From contig NW_026942937.1 in the NCBI RefSeq assembly GCF_024139115.2, positions 1 through 64,000 on the forward strand: DNA of 64,000 bases. The letters are read 5' to 3'. Positions 48,656 through 60,100 of this stretch are shown here, in pieces. Positions within the stretch are counted from its first letter, which is position 1. Each line of letters starts with the position of its first letter. Under the pieces are notes generated by a model. It worked only from the letters and a program-made list of their open reading frames with translations, did no database searches and was not told where the DNA came from. The DNA comes from Armigeres subalbatus (Eukaryota; Arthropoda; Insecta; Diptera; Culicidae). The translations under genes were made by a program, and so were the position numbers.

Positions 48656-48798
48656 GGATTCTACTCGAATCCTGGAAAGGATTCTATTCGAATCCTGGAA
48701 AAGGTTCTATTCGAATCCTGGAAAGGATTCTATTCGAATCCTGGAAAAGATTCTATTCGAATCCTGGAGAGGATTCGATTCGAATCTTGGGAAGGATT
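48656..48798 (+). repeat. 143-bp exact direct repeat, copy 1 (left breakpoint of the inversion)
   Basis: Identical without gaps to 50,648-50,790 (constant offset 1,992). The segment includes the distinctive variants AAAAGGTTC, GGAGAGGATTCGATTCG and CTTGGGAAGG. Such variants let an exact duplicate be told apart from ordinary array similarity. It ends immediately before orientation reverses. Confidence 0.9.
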
Positions 48799-48805
48799 GG
48801 GAAGA

Positions 48806-50650
48806 CTTCATTTCCAGGATTCGAGTAGAATCCTTTCCAGGATTCGAGTATAATCCTTTCCAGGATTCGAGTAGAATCCTTTCCAGGATTCGAGTAGAAT
48901 TCTTTCAAGGATTCGAGTAGAATCCTCTCCAGGATTCGAGTAGAATCCTTTCCAGGATTCGAGTAGAATCCTTTCCAAGATTCGAGTAGAATCCTTTCCA
49001 GTTCGGTAGAATCCTTTCGGTTCGAGTAGAATCCTTTCCAAGATTCGAGTGAATCCTTTCCAGGATTCGAGAATCCTTTCCGGGTTCGGTAGAATCCTTT
49101 CCGGGGTTCGAGTAGAATCCTTTCCAGGATTCGGTCAGAATCCTTACAGGATTCGTGAGAATCCTTTGCAGGATTCGAGTGAGATCCTTTCCAAGATTCA
49201 GTGAGAATCCTTTCCAAGATTCAGTGAGCAGAATCCTTTCCAGGATTCGAATAGAATCCTTTCCAGGATTCAATAAAATCCTTCCCAGAATTCGGGTAGA
49301 ACCTTTCCAGGATTCGAGGTGAATCCTTTCCAGGATTCGGTAGAATTCTTTCCAGGATTCGGTAGAACTTTCCAGGATTCAGTGAGAATCCTTTCCAGGA
49401 TCGAGTAGAATCCTTTCCAGGATTCGAGTAGAATCCTTTCCAGGATTCGAGTAGAATCCTTTCCAGGATTCGAGTAGAATCCTTTCCGGGATTCGAGTAG
49501 AATCTTTTCCAGAATTCGAGTAGAGTCCTTTCCAGGATTCGAGTAGAATCCTTTCCAGGATTCGAGTGGAATCCTTTTCAGGATTCGAGTTGCATGCTTT
49601 CCAGGATTCGAGTTGCATCCTTTCAAGGATTCAAACAGAATCCTTTCCAGGATTCGAGTTGAATCTTTTCCAGGATTCGAGTAGAATCCTTTCCAAGATT
49701 CGAGTAGAATCCTTTCCAGGATTCGAGTAGAATCCGAGTAGAATCCTTTCCACGATTCGAGTAGAATTCTTTCCAGGATTCGAATAGAAACTTTTCCAAT
49801 ATTCGAATAGTCTTTTCCAGGATTCGAATAGAATCCTTTTCAGGTTTCGAATAGAATCCTTTTCAGGATTCGAATAGAATCCTTTCCAAGATTCCAAAAA
49901 AATCATTTCCAGGATTCGAATAGAATCCTTTTCAGTATTCGAATAGAATCCTTTTCAGTATTCGAATAGAATCCTTTCCAGGATTCGAGTAGAATCCTTT
50001 CTGGATTCCAAAAAAATCCTTTCCAGGATTCGAATAGAGTCCTTTCCAGGATTCGAAGAGAATCCTTTCCAGGATTCGAATAGAATCCTTTCCAGGATTC
50101 GAATAGAATTCTTTCCAAGATTCCAAAAAAATCATTTCCAGGATTCGAATAGAATCCTTTCCAGGATTCGAATAGAATCCTTATCAGGATTCGAATAGAA
50201 TCTTTTCCAGGATTCGAATAGAATCCTTTCCAGGATTCCAAAAAAATCCTTTCCAGTATTCCAAAAAAAATCCTTTCCAGGATTCTAATAGAATCCTTTC
50301 CAGGATTCGAATAGAATCCTTTCCACGATTGCAATATAATCCTTTTCAGGATTCGAATAGAATCCTTTCCAGGATTCGAATACAATCCTTTCCAGGATTC
50401 AAATGCAATCCTTTCCCGGAATCGAATACAATCCTTTCCAGGATTCGAATATAATCCTTTCCGGGATTCGAATAGAATCCATTCCTGGACTCGAATAGAA
50501 TGCTTTCCAGGATTCGAATACAATCCTTTCCAGGATTCGAATACAATCCTTTCCAGTATTCGAATAGAATCCTTTCGATGATTCGAATAGAATCCTCTCC
50601 AGGATTCGAATAGAATCCTTTCCAGGATATGAATAAAATCCTTTCCAGGA
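48806..50650 (-). repeat. inverted segment of A8, left arm of a large palindrome
   Basis: Monomers run in the opposite orientation (CCAGGATTCGAGTAGAATCC). Reverse-complemented, 49,270-50,650 follows 50,916 to about 52,230 variant for variant. For example, TATTCATATCCTGG at the centre, GGATTGCATTTGAATCC, and TCTGTTTGAATCC followed by AAGGATGCAACTCG appear in the same order and spacing. 48,806-48,990 matches about 52,830-52,975. The stretch 49,000-49,400 is rich in one- to three-base deletions. Confidence 0.9.
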
Positions 50651-50790
50651 TTCTACTCGAATCCTGGAAAGGATTCTATTCGAATCCTGGAAAAGGTTCT
50701 ATTCGAATCCTGGAAAGGATTCTATTCGAATCCTGGAAAAGATTCTATTCGAATCCTGGAGAGGATTCGATTCGAATCTTGGGAAGGATT
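50648..50790 (+). repeat. 143-bp exact direct repeat, copy 2 (palindrome centre)
   Basis: Identical to 48,656-48,798. It starts where the inverted segment ends and forms the first half of the roughly 265-bp loop between the palindrome arms. Confidence 0.9.
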
Positions 50791-53700
50791 CTTTTTAAAT
50801 CCTTGAAGGGATTCTATTCGAATCCTGGAAAGGATTCTATTCGAATCCTGGAGAGGATTCTATTCGAATCCTGGAAAGGATTCTTTTCGAATCCTGGAAA
50901 GGATTCTTTTCGAATCCTGGAAAGGATTCTATTCATATCCTGGAAAGGATTCTATTCGAATCCTGGAGAGGATTCTATTCGAATCCTCGAAAGGATTCTA
51001 TTCGAATACTGGAAAGGATTGTATTCGAATCCTGGAAAGCATTCTATTCGAGTCCTGGAATGGATTCTATTCGAATCCTGGAAATGATTATATTCGAATC
51101 CTGGAAAGGATTGTATTCGAGTCCGGGAAAGGATTGCATTTGAATCCTGGAAAGGATTGTATTCGAATCCTGGAAAGGATTCTATTCGAATCCTGAAAAT
51201 GATTATATTCCAATCGTGGAAAGGATTCTATTCTAATCCTGGAAAGGATTCTATTCGAATCCTGGAAAGGATTCTATTCGAATCCTGGAAAGGATTCTAT
51301 TCGAATCCTGGAAAGGATTTTTTTTGGAATCCTGGAAAGGATTCTATTCGAATCCTGGAAAAGATTCTATTCGAATCCTGAAAAGGATTCTATTCGAATC
51401 CTGGAAAGGATTCTATTCGAATCCTGGAAATGATTTTTTTGGAATCTTGTAAAGGATTCTTTTCGAATCCTGGAAAGGATTCTCTTCGAATCCTGGAAAG
51501 GACTCTATTCGAATCCTGGAAAGGATTTTTTGGAATCCAGAAAGGATTCTATTCGAATCCTGGAAAGGATTCTATTCGAATCCTGAAAAGGATTCTATTC
51601 GAATCCTGGAAAGGATTCTATTCGAATCCTGAAAAGGATTCTATTCGAATCCTGGAAATGATTTTTTTGGAATCTTGGAAAGGATTCTATTCGAATCCTG
51701 GAAAGGATTCTATTCGAATCCTGGAAAGGATTCTATTCGAATCCTGGAAAGGATTCTATTCGAATCCTGGAAAAGACTCTATTCGAATATTGGAAAAGTT
51801 TCTATTCGAATCCTGGAAAGAATTCTACTCGAATCGTGGAAAGGATTCTACTCGAATCCTGGAAAGGATTCTACTCGAATCTTGGAAAGGATTCTACTCG
51901 AATCCTGGAAAAGATTCAACTCGAATCCTGGAAAGGATTCTGTTCGAATCCTTGAAAGGATGCAACTCGAATCCTGGAAAGCATGCAACTCCAATGCTGG
52001 AAAGGATTCAACTCGAATCCTGGAAAGGATTCCACTCGAATCCTGGAAAGGATTCTACTCGAATCCTGGAAAGGACTCTACTCGAATTCTGGAAAAGATT
52101 CTACTCGAATCCCGGAAAGGATTCTACTCGAATCCTGGAAAGGATTCTACTCGAATCCTGGAAAGGATTCTACTCGAATCCTGGAAAGGATTCTACTCGA
52201 ATTCTGGGAAGGATTTTACTTGAATCCTGGAAAGGATTCTATTCGAATCCTGGAAAGGATTATACTCGAATCCTGGAAAGGATTCTATTCGAATCCTGGA
52301 AAGGATTCTACTCGAATCCAGGAAAGGGATTCTACTCGAATCCTGGAAAGGATTCTACTCGAATCCTGGAAAGGATTCTACTCGGATCCTGGAAAGAATT
52401 CTACTCGAATCCTGGAAAGGATTATGCTCAAAACCAAGAAAGGATTCTGCTCGAATCCTGAAAAGGATTCTGCTTAAATCCTGGAAAAGATTCTGCTCGA
52501 ATCCTGGAAAGGATTCTGTTCGAATCCTGGAAATGATTCTGCTCGAATCCTGGAAATGATTCTGCTCGAATCCTGGAAAGGATTCTGCTCGAATCCTGGA
52601 AATGATTCTGCTCGAACCCTGAAAAGATTCTTCTCAAATCCTGGAAAAATTCTACTCGAATCCTGGAAAAGATTCTGCTCGAATTCTGGAAAGGATTTTA
52701 CGAATCCTAAAAAGGATTCTACTCAAATCCTGGAAAGGATTCTACTCGAATCCTGGAAAGAATTCTACTCGAATCCTGGAAAGGATTTTACTCGAATCCT
52801 GTAAAGGATTCTACTCGAATCCTGGAAAGGATTCTACTCGAATCCTTGAAAAAATTCTACTCGAATCCTGGAAAGGATTCTACTCGAATCATGGAAAGGA
52901 TTCTACTCGAATCCTGGAAAGGATTATACTCGAATCCTGGAAAGGATTCTACTCGAATCCTGGAAATGATTCTACTCGAATCCTGGAAAGGATTGTACTC
53001 GAATCCTGTAATGGATTCTACTCGAATCCTGGAAAGCATTCTACTCAAATCCTGGAAAGGATTGTACTCGAATCGTGGAAAAGATTCTACTCGAATCCTG
53101 GAAAGGATTCCAATTGAGTCCTGGAAAGGATTCTACTCGAATCCTGCAGAGGATTCTACTTGACTCCTGGAATGGATTTTACTCGAATCCTGGAAAGGTT
53201 TGTACTCGAATCCTGGAAAGGGTTCTTCTCGAATCCTCGAAAAGATTCTACTAGAATTCTGGAAAGGATTCTACTCGAATCCTAGAAAGGATTATACTCT
53301 AATCCTGGAAAAATTTAACTCGAATCATGAACCGCATTATAAACAAATCCTGCGCATAATTCTTCTCAAGTCCCGGACAGCATTCTTCTCGAATCGTGTG
53401 CAAGATTTTACTTAAATCCTGATCGGAGCTCTACTGGAAACCTAATTTTGAAAGTCGAATTGTCGGAAGAATTCTACTTAAATCCTGGATTCTACTGGAA
53501 ACCTGGACCGGCTGCTAATCGAATCCTGAACAGAATTCTACCCGAAGTTCTTCTATCGAACTTCTATTCTTCAGATTCTTATCGAATACTGAACAGGTAT
53601 TTTTTTAAATCCTGGACAGAAACCTACTTCAATCCTAGACAGGAATCTTCTTGAATTGTTAATAGGACTTATAGAATTCTGAACAATGTTTAGCTCGAAT

Positions 53701-55994
53701 TCTGAACATTATTCTTTTTGAATCGTGAGCATATTTTTCTTTGATGGCTTGGCAGAACTTGTTTTGAGTTCTGGGCAGGTTCATGCTCGATTCCTTATGT
53801 GGATACATTTTATATCCAGGACAGAATTCCTGTGCCGCAATTTTCTAGTACTATGGCCTGGATTCTATTTTAATCGTGAGCAGGTTTCCTGATTCCTAGT
53901 CAGTTTTTCCAGGATCAGTACGTTTAAGGATCTTTTCAAATCATGGGTAGGCATCAGCTCAAACAACAGTCAGATACCGTCTCAAATCCTTAGTAGTATT
54001 GTACTTGAAGCCTAGTCAAATTTGGTCTCCATTAAATTCTTAATGGGGGTTCGGATTCAATCATGGTTGGAGTTCGAATTGAGTTCTTCTAATCAAAATT
54101 AGTCTCAAGCTATATTTCAAGTTGGATGTTAAAAACAGCATGATACTAAAGCGTTAATATCATTAAACAAAATCATAAAAATAAATTATTATTCAAAGTC
54201 GAGTCAAGTACGATACACTGAAGACGACCACACAGTTGTTGAAATACGTATTTGCAAAGATATCAAAATAATTGGTGGAATTAAAGGGAGAGTACTAAAC
54301 TCGTCTTAGACGGTTGAATACATTCCACTTAAAAGAGCTTAAAATATTTTTTCTATTATTCTTAGTTACGACGAGTTACATATGAAACTAGGAAGCGTGC
54401 TTCTAATTTAATTTACCTTCCATTTATTCTTTTTCCAGGACATTTCAATGTCCAAGACGTTGAAATTTAAATTCTTAAATTTCATCAAGTATAATTTTAG
54501 ATGTGTCTCACCATTACTGTAAATACATTCAACCTATCACGATCAAAACATGGCTATTTTGACCTTTTTCAAAGCCCACAACATTGCTTCCAGCAGCTGC
54601 CATCTCTTCCGGCGACATAATTCATCCCGACATTTCTTTTTCGCACTTTACCAAAGTCACAAAAATCCATCAAATATTTGAGCAAGGACTTAATGAAAAT
54701 TTATTCTCCGATCCGGGTTCAAAGTGACTATCATATCGTGTGCTCCTGAACCGAGTTCACCTTTCCAGTTCACTGTGCGTTTTTTTTTTCACGGAAGTCA
54801 CACCAGTCAGTCGCCCCTTCGCCGCTGCGGAACCCTTCGGACTAGGACTCGGTGTATGGGGTTATTAAATTATGCAAACAAGAATCTTCCCGAAAGCAGC
54901 GCACAGCCACGCAGTGTCGTCGGGTTTGGTATAGTGCCTTCCGCAGGACACTTTATGACAAGCTACTTAAAGCTGAGCTACTTCAGCGTCCATCGCCCTC
55001 CCAATTTCGGGAGTTATCTTGTGTAAATTGACTTTTTTTTCGCGTCATTGTGTCGTCGTTATTGTTCTTGGTCGTTTGGTCGTTCAGTTGCGGGGGAAAA
55101 TAGAAAAGTGGCCCAGCCAGAAATAGGTGCTAAAACAAATGGAAATTAATATACAAATTTAGATGGTCGTTTGCTCCTGGCGGATGCTGGCACCATCCTC
55201 TCGAAAGCGAAAGAGAGCGCGCGGTTTGAGCTTGAAGAAAGCGACCACGACAAAATCGGGCGAGTAATGGTTTACGACTCGGGGCTCCCTTTTCCGAAAT
55301 TATTTCGAAACAGAAATTAAATAATGAATAGCCATGCCTCTGCTGCTCCCCTGCAGCTGGGGCGGCAGAACGATTTCGACGACCAAACTCGCGGCGGAAG
55401 TTATGTCCCTTTAGATTAAAGTCTATGGCAAGTGGTGGCACCACCAGCGGGCAGCAGTAGGACCCTAGAGAAATGATTGGCGGCAACGACGACGACAACG
55501 GCCAAAAGTAATAACAATAATTGGACTAATAAATTTAGAAAATTTGAATCAATTTGGCCGTTTCGGAGCGGTTGAATTTTGTTGCACAGCTTTTTGTTTC
55601 GTTGGCTGCTGGATTTTGAGATAACGACGAAAAATGGCTAATGGTCTAATAACGGTTTTTTGGGAGTGGGAGTGATTCTGAAAATGTGCGAATTTTATGA
55701 AGCGATAGAGATTACAACTATCATGGTGATTTGTAATAATGTAACTGCAATTCAAAGTAGAATTATTCATAATGTAGTGAATTCAGTAGGCTTTCGACTT
55801 TTTGTCAGAAAGCAAATTTTGACCGTTCTTGTGGTTAGGAGGTAATATGAAGGACATTTCTAAACGTTAAAATTAGTCTTACGCCACCAAACCAAAAAAT
55901 TAATTAAATTTCTCATCATTTCTTCTTCCAACCACCGACGAAACGTTGTGACACACAGAAGACATTCCAACCCAAAGTATGTAGTTGTACTTAC
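53701..55994. other. A8 edge, then unique sequence
   Basis: Decayed A8-like motifs (GAATCGTGAGCA, AATCATGG) fade out by about 54,080. The rest is unique. The section 54,540-55,540 is GC-richer with frames of 100-122 codons that have no recognisable domain. TTATTCTTTTTCCAG|GACATT at about 54,438 is a fair plus-strand acceptor without a supporting exon. Confidence 0.4.
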
Positions 55995-56239
55995 ATTCTG
56001 ATACTTTCGCTTCATTTTGTAAGAAAAATCACTTGTCTGGCGCGAGATAGCTTGCCAGCAGAACTCAACCGGGAGACAGTTGTTTGCAAAAATTGCCAAT
56101 CTACTTGTCTACCACTGCTGCAACTTCTTACTAACGCTTGTTGGCAGCAACCTGTGCAAATGCTGCACACACTCACACTCAAAACACACTCCGAGCAGAT
56201 GAGATGAAGCGATGGCGATTGCGTGTGATGAATTCTTAC
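55995..56239 (-). other. possible recursive-splicing exon, 245 nt
   Basis: On the minus strand it begins with GTAAGAATTC directly after the acceptor CTTTCACAG and ends AGAAT|GTAAGTAC, a near-consensus donor at 55,994. This is the layout of a recursive exon. The acceptor is used first, and the exon is then removed by its own leading donor or retained through the second donor. An ATG followed by AAGCGAAAGTATCAGAAT lies at the very end, with in-frame stops further upstream in the exon, so it is more like untranslated or skipped sequence than coding. It could also be an alternative first exon. Inferred from splice motifs only. Confidence 0.45.
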
Positions 56240-56275
56240 CTGTGAAAGAGGAGAGAAGAAAAAGTTCAAAATTAG
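56230..56275 (-). promoter_or_regulatory. recursive splice site (ratchet point)
   Basis: Minus-strand order: branch-like TCTAAT (about 56,270-56,275), a pyrimidine tract (TTTTTCTTCTCTCCTCTTT), CACAG, then GTAAGAATTC with no exon between. The junction is 56,240/56,239. Acceptor and donor are both near consensus and directly adjoin. In Drosophila such juxtaposed sites subdivide very long introns, mainly in neuronal genes. Confidence 0.72.
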
Positions 56276-57101
56276 ACAACATTTTACTCAGCGGCAGAAT
56301 GGGATGCTGCATACGGTGGAACGCTACAAATGTCTTTCAATTTAGTTTCCATTTCTCGCCGGATCAACCCTAACCGTGGCCTCTAGCCTGGAAACAACTT
56401 CCAGTAGTCGATTCGGTGGAAATAAATCCTGTTTGCACTCGGTTCCGCTCCAACTGACACCGAACCGGAACGAGCGGGTGAATCCGTATCCGAGTGCAAA
56501 TCATGAGGGCTGGAGGATGCCCAAGGAGGCGAAAACGGGGGCCGGGGACGTAGTAAAGTATTACAAATGGAGCGCAAAAGTGCAGTTTATTGGACCCGGG
56601 AGTATCCTCACTCGACTCGTCTCGTCGACCCGGAACCTTATGAAGCGCGCGCTCGCACACACCGTCATCAAATATGCAAGCGTGTGTTATGCATGAAGCG
56701 AGGTTCGCCGGATAAATTATGGACAGCGAATGTATGGATGCATCATAGGATCATAGGATGATGCCCACCCCCTCCTACGGTAACCCAGAGGAAAGCCGGT
56801 TGAGTGTATTAAAATATTCAAAATCGCTAGGACTGCAGCAGTGGCCGATTGCCGAATGGAAGCTGAGCGGCAATTCAAGGCAAGAATTGTATTACGGTAC
56901 AGGTTGCAGGGTGCAAGAGGATTTCAAGAGAGACAACGAGTTCAAACATTTGAACACCACGATGTTTTAGATCTGGAAAACTTGTCAAAAAGGATTTCAG
57001 GAATTCAATAATAAGTACTCGCGGGTGCGCGTTTGGATCAAAGTGACTTTATGAAAACTCAAACATCCAACAATTAGTAGCACTCAATGAACAAAATTTA
57101 T
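56276..57101. other. unique sequence upstream (minus strand) of the ratchet site
   Basis: 56,370-56,700 is GC-richer with open frames of about 100 codons on both strands and no recognisable domain. Nothing else was assigned. Confidence 0.4.
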
Positions 57102-57105
57102 TTAA

Positions 57106-60100
57106 CCCTCAAACTGCCGGGACGAATCTTGACAACTTAAAACAGCTCGTTCTCAGTCAATTTTCTACTAAAATGCAAGCGGTTTCAACTGTGATCAAGG
57201 GGAATAGCAGTTCCAGCATGTAGATGGGTAAAATGGCCAGGATGACCCTCCCTCTTTAAGAGGGGGGAGTTTTGAAGTGTGGCATAAGTCATTTTTTGAG
57301 CAAATGTTTAGTATTTTGAAACTTTTAACGTCATAACAGGTATTTTAGTATAAGTAAATAATGGTCAATATGAATGGTTGACAACAATGGCCAAATAGAC
57401 ATAAATTGACTTCCGGATGACCTCCTAATAGGTTCCGGAAACCCGGAATATCCGGTATAAAAGTCCAGCATAGAATCACCGAACATATCGGTCTACCGAC
57501 AACTCAAACTTATCAGAATCTCATAGGTAACTTAGAAAACGCCATAGTTTCTTGGTAGGGTGAAACTGGCCATTTGATGGCCACGAAACAGGTTCCGGAA
57601 ACCCGGAATTTCCGGTAAAAAATGGCCAACATAAAACAACAAAACAAATTAGGCTTCCGACACCTCAAACTTCTCAGAATCTCATAAGTAACTTAGAAAA
57701 CGTCATACTTTTTCAGTAGGGTAGAACTGGCCATGCAATGGCCACGGAACAGGTTCCGGAAACCCGAAATTTCCGGTACAAAAGGCCAAGATAAAACTAC
57801 ATATCAAATTAGGCTTCCAATACCTCAAACTTCTCAGAATCTCATGAGTAATTTAGAAAATGCCTTAGTTTCTTGGTAGGGTAAAACTGGCGGTGCGATG
57901 ACCATGGAACAGGTTCCGAAAACCCGGAATTTCCGGTTAAAAATGGCCCACATGAAACTACAAAACAAATTAGGCTTCCGACACCTCAAACTTTTTAGAA
58001 TCTCATATGTTACTAATAAAACGCCATAGTTTTTCAGTAGGGTAGAACTGGCCATGCGATGGCCACGGAACAGGTTCCGGAAACCCGGAATTTCCGTACA
58101 CAAGGCCGACATAAAACTACATAACAAATAATGCTTCAGACACTTCAAACTTCTCAGAATCTCATGAGTAATCTGGAAAACGCCTTAGTTTCTTGGTAGG
58201 GTAAAACTGGCCGTGCGATGGCCATGGAAAAGGTTCCGGAAACCCGGAATTTCCGGTAAAAAATGGCCCACATAAAACTACAAAACAAATTAGGCTTCAG
58301 ACACTTCAAACTTCTCAGAATCTCATGAGTAATTTAGAAAACGCCTTAGTTTTTTGTTAGGGTAAAACTGGTCGTGTGGTGGCCAGGTTCCGGAAACCCG
58401 GAATTTCCGGTAAAAAATGGCCAACCTAAAAGTACAAAACCTATTAGATTTCCGACGCCTCAAACTTCTCAGAATCTCATGAGTAATTTAGAAAATGCCT
58501 TAGTTTCTTGATAGGGTAAAACTGGTCATGCGATGGCCACGGAACAAGTTCTGGAAACCCGGAAATTCCAATTCAAAAGGCAGCATAGAATTACGAAATT
58601 TATCGGTATTTCGACACCTCAATCCTCTCAGAATTTTATTAGTAATCTAGACAACGCCATAGTTTTTTGGTAGCGTAAAACTGGGCATGTGATGATCACG
58701 AAACAGGTTCTGGGAGCCCGGAATTCACGGTACTAAAGGCCAACATAGAACAATAAAACTTGGACCTGGACCTTGGACCAATAAGACTTGGATCCTTATC
58801 TTACCTTACACCTTACTTCTCCGGTACTAAAGACCAACGTAGAACTACAAAATAAATCACTTTTCAAACATTTTTATGTTCGGATGTACCACTTTGACCA
58901 GCTATTAGATCTATCGCAGCATTCCCCGTATTCTTAATGTATAGGTGCATCTCCAATTACTCCAATACTATTGATAAGCAATGCAGTATCGGTTTCGATA
59001 TAGTTCTTGTTTTTTTTCTCTCAAGAGGATCATGATAGCCTATTTGGACCCTTTACAGAGAGCAATCTCATTGAATGTGCGCCCCTTCTCAATAAGAATT
59101 CAATCCTTTCTTGAGAATACAGAACAGTTATACTGTTATTCGACCAAGTATCGGAACCCTAGCCACCTCTTCGTCTTGCTTCTACAATATCACCAGTAGA
59201 ACACCACACCTGGGATTTAGCTATATGTACAAAACCATTTCCATCTAAAAGGGTTAAGGGTTTCTTGAAAAAAAAATATGTTACCTAATTGTCAATTCAT
59301 TCATCTAATCCGAGCACCAGCATTTTTAGCGTTTTTGGTTCATTGGGGCCCTCCTTAGCGGTGCGGCAAGATGCACGGCTACAAAGCAAGACCATGCTAA
59401 GGGTGGCTGGGCTCGATTCCCGGTACCGGTCTAAACAATTTTCGGATTGGAAATTGTCTCGAATTCTTTGAGCATAAAATTATCATCGTGTTAGCCTCAT
59501 GATAAACGAAGAAGAAGAAGAAAGAAGGTTCATTTATAATTTAGCGTCAGTAGTAAGAACTTCAATTTGAGGGAATAATCAGTCAAGCGATAAGTCAATT
59601 GAAAAAAAAAGTCAGCCAGTTTCAAATATTTTAAAATTTTAATTCAGGTGTCGGAAGCCTAATCTATTTTGTAGTTTTATGTTTGCCATTTTTTACCGGA
59701 AATTCTGGATTTCCGAAACCTGTTCCATGGCCATCGCACGGCCAGTTCTACCCTACCAAAAAACTAAGGCGTTTTCTAGATTACTCATGACATTTTGAGA
59801 GGGTAGTTTTATGTCGGCCTTTTGTTCCGGAAATTCCGGGTTTCCGGAACCTGTTACATGGCCAGTTTTACCCTACTGAAAAACTATGGGGTTTTCTAAG
59901 TTACTTTTGAGATTCTGAGAAGTTTGTGGTGTCGGAAGCCTAATTTGTTTTGTAGTTTTATGTTGGTCATTTTTTACCGGAAATTCCGGATTTCCGGAAC
60001 CTGTTCCGTGGCCATTGCATGGCCAGTTTTTCCCTACCAAGAAACTAAGGCATTTTCTAAATTACTCATGAGATTCTGAGAAGTTTGAGGTATTGGAAGC

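Larger units (their letters stand above)
42596..53700. repeat. satellite array A8, 23-bp period, 11 kb
   Basis: Monomer on the plus strand: stem AGGATTC, loop TACTC, stem GAATCCT, spacer GGAA. By length it holds nearly 480 copies. Blocks differ in the loop: TACTC (most of 43,600-48,650), TATTC (about 50,680-51,800), and TGCTC or TGTTC (43,170-43,400 and 52,430-52,620). Both edges are degenerate, and traces persist to about 54,080. From about 48,806 to 50,650 the orientation is reversed. A longer-range repeat built on a truncated monomer occurs between 45,640 and 53,180. All ORFs in this range, on either strand, only cycle through the repeat. It resembles A4 with a shorter loop. Confidence 0.97.

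Noticed and set aside
44209..52477. Many ORFs of 100-343 codons in A8
   Set aside because: All cycle through the 23-bp monomer and overlap each other in different frames and strands.
54415..54460. Plus-strand acceptor TTCTTTTTCCAG|GACATT
   Set aside because: No open, donor-bounded exon follows, and the better splice evidence in the window is on the minus strand.
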